6,117 nucleotides of DNA from Thermoplasmata archaeon (GTDB lineage: Archaea > Thermoplasmatota > E2 > DHVEG-1). Shown here one piece after another: positions 1-5,619 of this stretch (the first letter of the stretch is position 1; each line of letters opens with the position of its first letter). The position numbers were made by a program, and so were the translations under genes. The DNA lies in NCBI GenBank assembly GCA_003651045.1, contig QMTJ01000072.1, forward strand, positions 1-6,117. The letters run 5' to 3'. Below the pieces are notes generated by a model. It saw only the letters and a list, made by a program, of their open reading frames with translations. It did no database searches and was not told the DNA's origin.

Positions 1-1
1 A

Positions 2-79
2 GATGTAGGGGTGTATTTAAACGAGGCTCAGACGAAACCTGGGAAGTTAACAATAATTATGTGGAGTGTGCCTCTATGA
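2..79 (+). CDS. C-terminal end of an upstream protein (5'-truncated by the window edge)
   Basis: Only the last 25 codons and a TGA stop (77-79) are present, so no function can be assigned directly. The tail ends in a short beta-strand-like stretch, KLTIIMWSVPL. The next gene ends in a very similar way (EVSLIVWEVR), which suggests related architecture. The stop overlaps the next gene's ATG in an ATGA arrangement (4 bp), the usual sign of translational coupling within one operon. In haloarchaeal operons holding DUF7284/DUF7286 genes, the preceding genes are small single-anchor pilin-like proteins and PilB/PilC-type secretion components; by analogy this could be one of the small anchored proteins. 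That last step is inference from context only. An alternative reading in frame 1 is also open to the left edge, but it belongs to the upstream extension of the next gene. Confidence 0.65.
   Translation, partial: DVGVYLNEAQTKPGKLTIIMWSVPL
63..66 (+). promoter_or_regulatory. Ribosome binding site deciding the start at 76
   Basis: GGAG lies 9 bases before the ATG at 76. It lies downstream of the in-frame GTG at 61, so it can only serve the ATG. Together with the ATGA overlap it supports 76 as the start codon. Confidence 0.55.
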
Positions 80-1383
80 AAAAAACAACATCTTCTTTTA
101 TTCAAAACCAGTTTGCTATTTCTTTGATGTATGATGCTGTTTTTTTTGTTGTATTGGTTTCGTTATCAGGTGTTGTGTTGATACCTGCTCTTCAGAGTAA
201 TATCGCGATTGAGGGTTCTCTGGATAAACATCGTGAACATGTGGCAGATGAAGCATTGAATACGTTACTTGTTTCACGTGCTGATAAATTTAGTTACAAG
301 ATCGCTGGTGATATTATTGATGATGTTGCTGGTGGTATAGGTATTGATAACTCCTCTGATAGTGGGTTGTATAGTTTTATACTTAGCTGGTTACTTGCAC
401 ATGAACAACTTCATAAAACCTATGCGAATTTGATAGCTGAAAACCTTGGTTGTCAGTTTAAATTACCGTTTTCAGCATTTGGAACAAGCAGGTTTAACAT
501 TTTCACTGGCGACTATGATCGGCAGTTGAAAAAAGAAATTAAAATTTTTTTAACCTCTTGTCTTGGTAACAAATATGGTTTTAACTTTACCGCGTTATGG
601 CATCCGATAAAAGGAATACCATTAGGTGGGGATATATACATAGGTGCTAAACCACCAGGTCGAGATTGTTATGTAGCGGAGAGTTCTATTATTATGCCAT
701 ATAAACCAGTGGTTGCAGTTAATGGTACAGAGATTGTTTTTACACGATACTGGTTTGAAGAGAACATTTTGAAAAATATCTCTGAAACAACGAATATCAC
801 AGATGTTATTAACTCATATAAAGCAGGGTCCCCACCATATGACAACTCTACTAATGCGTCTAATGCTGTTTCTGAAAACCTTTCGAAACTGATACATGGT
901 TTCCTAGTTGATGGAATACAAAATGTAAACAATGAAACATTGTTCCCTGGTATTGTAAACCTTACAATAACTTATAGTTTCAACAAGGTAAAAAACGCTG
1001 TTGCAAATTTCACAGAAAACGCTATGAAAAACGTTATGGGTGAAGCACTTGGGACAGTTGATAATATTTTTGAAAACATTGGCGGTGTAGTTGATCCTCT
1101 TGCTGATGCTATAAAAAATAAACTCAACGATACACTCTCAAATCTTCTGGGTAGCACTTTTGGAACACTCAGTATGGGTTTTGATTTGTTAGAAGAAACA
1201 ATAAAAAATGAGGTAAGTACCCTGATTAGTAGTTTTATAAACCTATATATCAAGGATTTTATTGATTCTGTTTTTGATCAAATTAACACTATAGATATAT
1301 ATGGTTTTTTATCTGAATGGTTGTTCGATCGGATTTCAGTAAACAAAGCAGAGGTTTCACTCATAGTATGGGAGGTAAGGTGA
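76..1383 (+). CDS. Exported membrane-anchored surface/pilus-operon protein, DUF7284-like
   Basis: The 435-aa product has a short basic N-terminus (MKKTTSS) and one hydrophobic segment at about residues 21-38; the rest should face outside the cell. The exported part carries 12 N-x-S/T sequons, as expected for an archaeal N-glycosylated protein. Around residues 173-195 it has the pattern A-L-W-H-P, then G-G, then I-G-A-K-P-P. I associate this W-x-P...GG...G-x-x-P-P signature with haloarchaeal DUF7284 proteins of PilB/PilC-type operons. The C-terminal EVSLIVWEVR also matches the way those proteins end, in a V-x-I-x-V-x-x-W strand. Residues about 290-403 are rich in amphipathic helix (alternating I/L/V/F with D/E/K/N) and appear to enlarge the protein beyond the usual family length of just under 300 aa (from memory). 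The start at 76 rests on the GGAG and the 4-bp overlap with the preceding stop. The gene overlaps the next by 1 bp. No molecular function is established; the family call is from recalled motifs, not a search. Confidence 0.75.
   Translation: MKKTTSSFIQNQFAISLMYDAVFFVVLVSLSGVVLIPALQSNIAIEGSLDKHREHVADEALNTLLVSRADKFSYKIAGDIIDDVAGGIGIDNSSDSGLYSFILSWLLAHEQLHKTYANLIAENLGCQFKLPFSAFGTSRFNIFTGDYDRQLKKEIKIFLTSCLGNKYGFNFTALWHPIKGIPLGGDIYIGAKPPGRDCYVAESSIIMPYKPVVAVNGTEIVFTRYWFEENILKNISETTNITDVINSYKAGSPPYDNSTNASNAVSENLSKLIHGFLVDGIQNVNNETLFPGIVNLTITYSFNKVKNAVANFTENAMKNVMGEALGTVDNIFENIGGVVDPLADAIKNKLNDTLSNLLGSTFGTLSMGFDLLEETIKNEVSTLISSFINLYIKDFIDSVFDQINTIDIYGFLSEWLFDRISVNKAEVSLIVWEVR
1371..1376 (+). promoter_or_regulatory. 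Strong Shine-Dalgarno site for the gene at 1383
   Basis: GGAGGT lies 6 bases before the ATG at 1383, inside the last codons of the preceding gene. Possible in-frame ATGs at 1317 and 1368 lie upstream of this site, so it selects 1383 as the true start. Confidence 0.8.
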
Positions 1384-4109
1384 TGAAAAAAACATTGAAA
1401 ATGTTTTTAAAGGACGATCATGCTCGTATTCCTTTTTCCATTATCGGTATTTTTTTGATCCTCGGGAGTAGTTTTACAACAGTATATGTTACCAAACTTG
1501 AAACTGAGAAAGTAGAGGAGATATCTAATACTATTGATTTCGATGAAGTAGAAAATCTACTTCGTTATGCTGAGGCTGATATAGCAACGGCTTTGAATAC
1601 AGCTGCTTTGAAAGGTTTGAAAATGATTGGTGAAACACCTGTAACCTCGTTTTCTAGGGATAAATGTGAAGAGATCAATCGAAACAGGTTAAAAGATGTT
1701 ATCATGGATGAGTTGAATGTTTATCTCACTGGGAATTATTTATATGGCTCTTTTAATGACGGACGGTACGCGGTAGATGTTGTTATACCAGATGGTGAGG
1801 AGTACCCTGTAACATGTATAGATCAGATAGGTTTTAGTAAAGATGTTGTTATGAAGATGAATCGTTTTACGATCCCAGTGATTGGTCCAGAAGGGGAGGT
1901 TAAACATGTAACTTATTGGGTTGTTTATGTACCTGTTAAAGTTGAGGTTAAAAAACTTGATGAGCCATCGATGAATAAAGTTGTAACAATTAGGACTATT
2001 AATGTTTCTACGATTATTACTTCTAGGTATCCGTTTCTTGAAAACCTGGTTTACGAGTATGAGGATACAATTAATGGTGTTAAACCATTATGGTCTTTTA
2101 CAACTATACTTGCTAATATTTACACATTATTCCGTGGTTATAAACACTGGAGTACTGGTGAACCAATAAATGTTGTAGATAATGTTCATCTTGCTCCTCT
2201 TGTAAATGGTGGTCTTTTAATGGAACAAGGTTTTGTTTTCGGTAGTGTTGATCTTATGAGTCTTGTTGATTTTACAATAGAATCTGGTAAAGCTCTTCAG
2301 GGTTCCATCGCAGGTAGTGCTCTAGATGAGTTCAACGAAATGAAAGACGCAACGGATGGGAGGTATAATGTTGACACAAGTATGCTTTCTAAGGATCCTG
2401 CTAACAAGGACGCTGGTGATCCCTTTGGTACCAAAATCAATGACTGCCCAGAGATAAATCTTTCAGAGATTGCTAGGGTTCCATTATATAATTTAGCTAG
2501 TATCTTACTTTATTTTGAAGACGAAGAAGGTAACAGTCTTCCTCCTGTAGAGTTATTCCAACCAACAGGTGAAGATATCCAGAGAGAAGTGGAGAAACAA
2601 CTTAACATGTCACATAGGTTGATAAATGTTGAAAAAGGAACAATGATAAAAAACGAAACTACGGTTGATAAAATAAAAGAGATTATCTCCATAGTTTACT
2701 CCACGGAGATGAAAACAAATGTAAAAAGAGATCCAACGCCTATAATTACCCTGGGCTCTCATAACGGGTATCCTATTGATAATGGAACAAGTTCATGGGT
2801 GTTTAAATCGGCCTCTTTTAAAAACACGATTGATAAACCAGCGAAAGGTTCTGTCTTACCAGGTTGTATCCTCTATGGTGAGGTGTATGATGTTTACTGG
2901 GAACGTGAACATTATTATAGTAAAAACGTTAATGGGAGTTGGAGTTTTTATACAACAGTTGATACCAAAACAGAGGAGGATGTGACCCTTAAGGTTATAC
3001 TTAACTATTACTCTAGATACAATGGTACTGAGAATGATATAGAGGATGTATTCTATAGAAATATTTCAGTTGATGATGAAAACCTTGAAGACACTGTTGA
3101 AAAATATGTTGATAACTATTTCAAACCTAACCTTGATAGTTTAATAAAAACTGGTTCTGGTGATTATTATATTGAAACTATCCATGGTGATTATGAACCA
3201 TGGGTTGAAGTAGAAACCTGGGATGCATTAGATGAAATTCTGAACATGATTAGTAGTATTAAACAAAATCCATCTATTAACTCTACCACGTACCCGGATC
3301 CGGTTGATTTAATGGAGGAAGTGAAAAAAGATTTACTATCAAAATTCAGCAGCAACATTAGTAAATATTTAAACGAGGATGTGTATAAAAACAATATATT
3401 GTTTAAGAGCGTTGGTAAAAAAACAGTATACCTTGCACGGGTATGGTATGTGTATAGGATACAAAGGGATATTGGAAAAGTATTCAACAGTGTTGAAGAT
3501 GAGATTACAGGTTACTTGGATGATGCTATACCATCAGGAGTTGGTTTCAACGAGGAGGATGTAAAAAACACGTTAAGTGGAAGCGCGATGGATGCTGTTA
3601 AAAACCAGTTTTCAATACCCTTTGGTTTAGACATAGAACTTAGAAACATAAACGATGAATGGAAGGAAAATGTTAGATTAGCAGTTGATCAATACCCTGA
3701 TTATCTAAACCCTTGGGAAAAAGTAGAGTTCAACAATGAAACATTCTACACGATGAAATTACGTAACCGTTGCATATTTGGTCCAACAGGTCTACCACTT
3801 TTACCGCCACCGTTACCATGGGTTGTAACGATGAACATATGGGTTATCGATGTAGAGGGGGAATATGCACAGTTTAAAGTCATCGATTCTAGCGATGAAA
3901 CCCTTTTCAACCCTCTTTTTGGACATGAACCACAAGTATATGTAAGGGAGTCAAAAGTTGTAAAAAACAAGGATCAAGTAATAGGTGAAAACACACGTTT
4001 AACCTATGGTTTTACAACAGTTACGTTCAGCATTGTACCCTCGATGGAGTTTATGGTAGGTGATACAACACCTACTTTCTGGGATGAACATACACCAGGG
4101 TTCAAATAA
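1383..4109 (+). CDS. Large exported membrane-anchored protein, DUF7286-like
   Basis: The 908-aa product begins with a basic cytoplasmic tip and one membrane segment at about residues 16-38 (ARIPFSIIGIFLILGSS). The rest, including 11 N-x-S/T sequons, is predicted extracellular, with no second membrane span. Three regions match my memory of haloarchaeal DUF7286 proteins. They are the N-terminal R-[IV]-P-F-x-[IL]-[IV]-G segment; residues about 214-287 (SRYPFLENL, then HWSTG near 255, then NVVDNVHLAPLVNGGLL at 263-279); and the C-terminal domain with a proline-rich LPLLPPPLPW (804-813) followed by NIWVIDVEGEYAQF (about 818-831). The middle alternates beta-rich stretches, for example around the tyrosine-rich YDVYWEREHYY, with acidic helices. 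Five scattered cysteines are visible. The start at 1383 is fixed by GGAGGT and a TGATG overlap with the preceding stop, so the two proteins are probably made together and may act as partners. The likely role is a structural or assembly component of a Tad/type IV pilus-like envelope system. That is inferred from the family's operon context; no enzymatic motif is visible. Confidence 0.78.
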   Translation: MKKTLKMFLKDDHARIPFSIIGIFLILGSSFTTVYVTKLETEKVEEISNTIDFDEVENLLRYAEADIATALNTAALKGLKMIGETPVTSFSRDKCEEINRNRLKDVIMDELNVYLTGNYLYGSFNDGRYAVDVVIPDGEEYPVTCIDQIGFSKDVVMKMNRFTIPVIGPEGEVKHVTYWVVYVPVKVEVKKLDEPSMNKVVTIRTINVSTIITSRYPFLENLVYEYEDTINGVKPLWSFTTILANIYTLFRGYKHWSTGEPINVVDNVHLAPLVNGGLLMEQGFVFGSVDLMSLVDFTIESGKALQGSIAGSALDEFNEMKDATDGRYNVDTSMLSKDPANKDAGDPFGTKINDCPEINLSEIARVPLYNLASILLYFEDEEGNSLPPVELFQPTGEDIQREVEKQLNMSHRLINVEKGTMIKNETTVDKIKEIISIVYSTEMKTNVKRDPTPIITLGSHNGYPIDNGTSSWVFKSASFKNTIDKPAKGSVLPGCILYGEVYDVYWEREHYYSKNVNGSWSFYTTVDTKTEEDVTLKVILNYYSRYNGTENDIEDVFYRNISVDDENLEDTVEKYVDNYFKPNLDSLIKTGSGDYYIETIHGDYEPWVEVETWDALDEILNMISSIKQNPSINSTTYPDPVDLMEEVKKDLLSKFSSNISKYLNEDVYKNNILFKSVGKKTVYLARVWYVYRIQRDIGKVFNSVEDEITGYLDDAIPSGVGFNEEDVKNTLSGSAMDAVKNQFSIPFGLDIELRNINDEWKENVRLAVDQYPDYLNPWEKVEFNNETFYTMKLRNRCIFGPTGLPLLPPPLPWVVTMNIWVIDVEGEYAQFKVIDSSDETLFNPLFGHEPQVYVRESKVVKNKDQVIGENTRLTYGFTTVTFSIVPSMEFMVGDTTPTFWDEHTPGFK

Positions 4110-4128
4110 AAAAAAACCTTTTTTGGAT

Positions 4129-4134
4129 AGAGGA
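4129..4134 (+). promoter_or_regulatory. Ribosome binding site for the gene at 4144
   Basis: AGAGGA lies 9 bases before ATG 4144 and 12 before the adjacent ATG 4147. It excludes the far-upstream in-frame ATG at 4060, which lies inside the preceding gene, and slightly favours 4144 over 4147. Confidence 0.5.
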
Positions 4135-4143
4135 ATAACGTGT

Positions 4144-4809
4144 ATGATGTCTAAAAAAACAACAAAGGTTTTTGTACTCACCTTATTTGTTTCCTCACTA
4201 CTGATAATAGTAATTCCTACAATTACACATGTAGTAGATGCTGGTGAATGCAAATATGGAACAATGTACGCATGGTATAGTATAGATGGTATAAACTGGG
4301 AGAAAGCCACAGTTCATAATGCTCGTTTAAAACGTGGTGAACCATTCTATATCAAAGTAAACGTTACTACGAAAAAGGATAACATATGGGCTTGTTTAAA
4401 ACTATGGGAAACCGGTGAAAAAAACGCTGAAAACTCAAGTTTTGAAGTAATAAACGGACCCTGTGATATCTATGAAATATTAAACATGCATACTATACCA
4501 CAGAAAAACACAATATATACCTACACATGGAAAATGCGCATAAAAGCAGATGCTTACTGGGCTGGTGGAAACGCACCGTTAAACGTTAGAGTACAATTCA
4601 ATAAAAATGATTACATCTCAGATGACATATACTTTACAATAGCAAACATATACATTGTTGATGAACTCTGGGAAAACTATACCAAAGAGATTAAAGATAA
4701 AAACATCTCTACAAACAATAATAAAAACATTTCAGGTTCTGAAATCATAATAGTTCTGATACCTCTACTATTAGTTGTATTTTATATAAAAAAAACAAAG
4801 ATTACATGA
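4144..4809 (+). CDS. Sarcinarray/MAST-domain-like surface protein with signal peptide and C-terminal anchor
   Basis: The 221-aa product has a classical signal peptide: lysines at 4, 5 and 8, a hydrophobic core at about 9-27 and a likely cut after V-D-A (residue 33). A beta-rich ectodomain follows at about 38-175, then an N/K/S-rich linker (about 180-199), a C-terminal membrane span (about 200-215) and a basic KKTKIT tail. The ectodomain carries a motif order that I associate with archaeal sarcinarray family proteins. It runs YGTMYAWY near 38-45, LKRGEPFYIKV at 62-72, LKLWE at 85-89, YWAGGNAPLNV at 138-148 and a DELWENY segment at 173-179. Five N-x-S/T sequons, two of them in the linker, support an external location. 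It follows the 908-aa gene by 34 bp on the same strand, so it may be the last gene of that operon, although a short T6 run lies in the gap. Starts at 4144 or 4147 are both possible. The sarcinarray call is from recalled motifs; the function of that family is unknown. Confidence 0.68.
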   Translation: MMSKKTTKVFVLTLFVSSLLIIVIPTITHVVDAGECKYGTMYAWYSIDGINWEKATVHNARLKRGEPFYIKVNVTTKKDNIWACLKLWETGEKNAENSSFEVINGPCDIYEILNMHTIPQKNTIYTYTWKMRIKADAYWAGGNAPLNVRVQFNKNDYISDDIYFTIANIYIVDELWENYTKEIKDKNISTNNNKNISGSEIIIVLIPLLLVVFYIKKTKIT

Positions 4810-4816
4810 TATAAAT

Positions 4817-4822
4817 AAAAAA
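4817..4822 (-). terminator. Oligo-T terminator for the nitroreductase gene
   Basis: A6 on the + strand reads as T6 in the minus-strand transcript, about 20 bases past the stop codon at 4842, within an almost pure A/T stretch. Archaeal termination commonly uses such T tracts without a hairpin. Confidence 0.45.
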
Positions 4823-4836
4823 TAAATTATATTCTC

Positions 4837-4843
4837 TTTTTTT
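4837..4843 (+). terminator. Oligo-T terminator for the left-hand operon
   Basis: A T7 run preceded by TTCTC starts 28 bases after the stop at 4809 and reaches into the stop codon of the convergent gene. No hairpin is apparent. It fits archaeal T-tract termination and separates the two convergent units. Confidence 0.5.
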
Positions 4844-5417
4844 AAAACCGGTTAATATGTATAATATCCTCAAGTTTCCTCTTCGGCACATGTAAAACTT
4901 CTCTTTCATCACGCCAATACTCCACTGAATCTTTTAACTCTTCAACAACAGGATGTTCCGCTTTGTAACCCAATGCAACAACTGAATCAACATAATAGTT
5001 CTGGGGTAGTTCAAGGATACTATGTAGTTTTTCTCTATCAACTTTACAGATTATACAGCTACCTAACCCTTCGTTTTCAGCCATCAACGTGATGTATCCT
5101 GCAGCGATACTAGCATCACGTACGTACCAAGGGTTCTTATTAGCATCTCTAACAAGTATAACTATATATGCCATTGGTCTCTCATTTTCACTTGGAACCC
5201 ATCTGGGTTTGATATACCCCGCCCATCCAAGTGTTTCAAAAACCTTCGAACGTAACTCTTTATCAGTAACTATGAAAAACTCAAGTGGCTGTAGATTAGC
5301 AGCAGATGGAGCGAGACGTGCAGCATTTATAATTTTTTTCAGCGATTCTATTGATATATTTTTTTGTTGAAAACGCCTAACACTTCTCCTATTTAAAATA
5401 GCATTATAAACATCCAT
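4842..5417 (-). CDS. Nitroreductase-family FMN-dependent oxidoreductase
   Basis: The 191-aa protein is a full-length single-domain member of the nitroreductase fold, soluble and cytoplasmic with no signal or membrane segment. It starts with the family hallmark RRSVRRF (residues 10-16), whose arginines and serine bind the FMN phosphate in this family. Next comes APSAANLQPLEFFIV (36-50), the typical A-P-S-x-x-N-x-Q-P flavin-binding and dimer segment. RDASIAAGYITLMAENEGLG (100-119) and VVALGY in the C-terminal third complete the pattern. Such enzymes use NAD(P)H to reduce nitro compounds, quinones or flavins, and some have specialised roles; the substrate cannot be read from the sequence. The WAGYIKPRWVPSENERP insert (65-81) would sit over the active site and may mark a subfamily. 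The gene is convergent to the surface-protein operon and divergent from the next gene, so it is probably transcribed alone. No Shine-Dalgarno site precedes the ATG, and a TATA-like box about 24 bases upstream suggests a leaderless mRNA. Confidence 0.9.
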   Translation of the reverse strand: MDVYNAILNRRSVRRFQQKNISIESLKKIINAARLAPSAANLQPLEFFIVTDKELRSKVFETLGWAGYIKPRWVPSENERPMAYIVILVRDANKNPWYVRDASIAAGYITLMAENEGLGSCIICKVDREKLHSILELPQNYYVDSVVALGYKAEHPVVEELKDSVEYWRDEREVLHVPKRKLEDIIHINRF

Positions 5418-5425
5418 ATAACACT

Positions 5426-5436
5426 ATAACTGTTAT
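5426..5436. promoter_or_regulatory. 11-bp palindrome between predicted TATA box and start of the nitroreductase gene
   Basis: ATAAC-T-GTTAT is a perfect inverted repeat with a 1-base centre. It lies between the TATA-like box and the ATG of the minus-strand gene, where a bound repressor would block initiation. It could equally be chance in AT-rich DNA. Confidence 0.25.
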
Positions 5437-5445
5437 CTTAAATAA
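5437..5445 (-). promoter_or_regulatory. TATA-like box for the nitroreductase gene
   Basis: Read on the minus strand this is TTATTTAAG, centred about 24 bases upstream of the ATG at 5417. That is close to the usual archaeal TATA-to-transcription-start distance, so transcription would begin at or next to the start codon, consistent with the missing Shine-Dalgarno site. A second candidate, TTTAAA at about 5475 on the same strand, is further away. Confidence 0.4.
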
Positions 5446-5521
5446 AAAAATTTCCACATCTAACATACAGTTTTTAAATACAACAGATATAGAATTGACA
5501 GAAGTATCAGTTTTTTTTAGG

Positions 5522-5530
5522 TATATAAAG
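5522..5530 (+). promoter_or_regulatory. TATA-like box for the gene at 5620
   Basis: TATATAAAG is the best TATA match in the 202-bp divergent spacer (5418-5619). It would place the transcription start near 5550 and give a leader of about 70 bases. Other A/T-rich candidates closer to the gene (around 5586-5597) cannot be excluded. Nothing else, such as a tRNA or a long stem, is seen in the spacer. Confidence 0.4.
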
Positions 5531-5619
5531 TATCTCAAAACGTTAGCATCAAAAAAAATAAAATAATATACCACCTCTTGATACATAATAAAAAAAACAG
5601 ATAAGGGGTTTTTTCTAAG

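Noticed and set aside
61..75. GTG at 61 as the start of the DUF7284-like gene
   Set aside because: The GGAG ribosome binding site lies after it, and ATG 76 has the ATGA overlap with the preceding stop and gives a normal basic tip before the membrane segment.
669..1253. Minus-strand reading frames inside the DUF7284-like gene
   Set aside because: They are opposite-strand shadows of a well-supported gene, with no ribosome binding site or recognisable protein features.
1317..1382. Upstream in-frame ATGs (1317, 1368) for the DUF7286-like gene
   Set aside because: They would add up to 22 residues overlapping the previous gene, and GGAGGT at 1371-1376 can only serve ATG 1383.
13..1420. Class III (prepilin-type) signal peptides in the two anchored proteins
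   Set aside because: Neither N-terminus shows the K/R-G/A cleavage motif followed directly by a Q-containing hydrophobic stretch; plain uncleaved anchors explain the sequences better.
4060..4143. ATG 4060 as the start of the sarcinarray-like gene
   Set aside because: It would put 28 polar residues before the signal peptide and overlap the end of the preceding gene by 50 bases; the ribosome binding site points to 4144.
5089..5370. 93-aa plus-strand frame opposite the nitroreductase
   Set aside because: It is antisense to a clearly conserved enzyme gene and its translation has no recognisable features.
5404..5586. 60-aa reading frame on the minus strand upstream of the nitroreductase gene
   Set aside because: It lies almost wholly in the AT-rich divergent spacer, overlaps the nitroreductase start, and its translation is hydrophobic low-complexity sequence without family features.
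5590..5616. Possible A6/T6 hairpin before the last gene
   Set aside because: The stem would be only A-U pairs around an 11-base loop, and is readily explained by homopolymer runs in AT-rich DNA.
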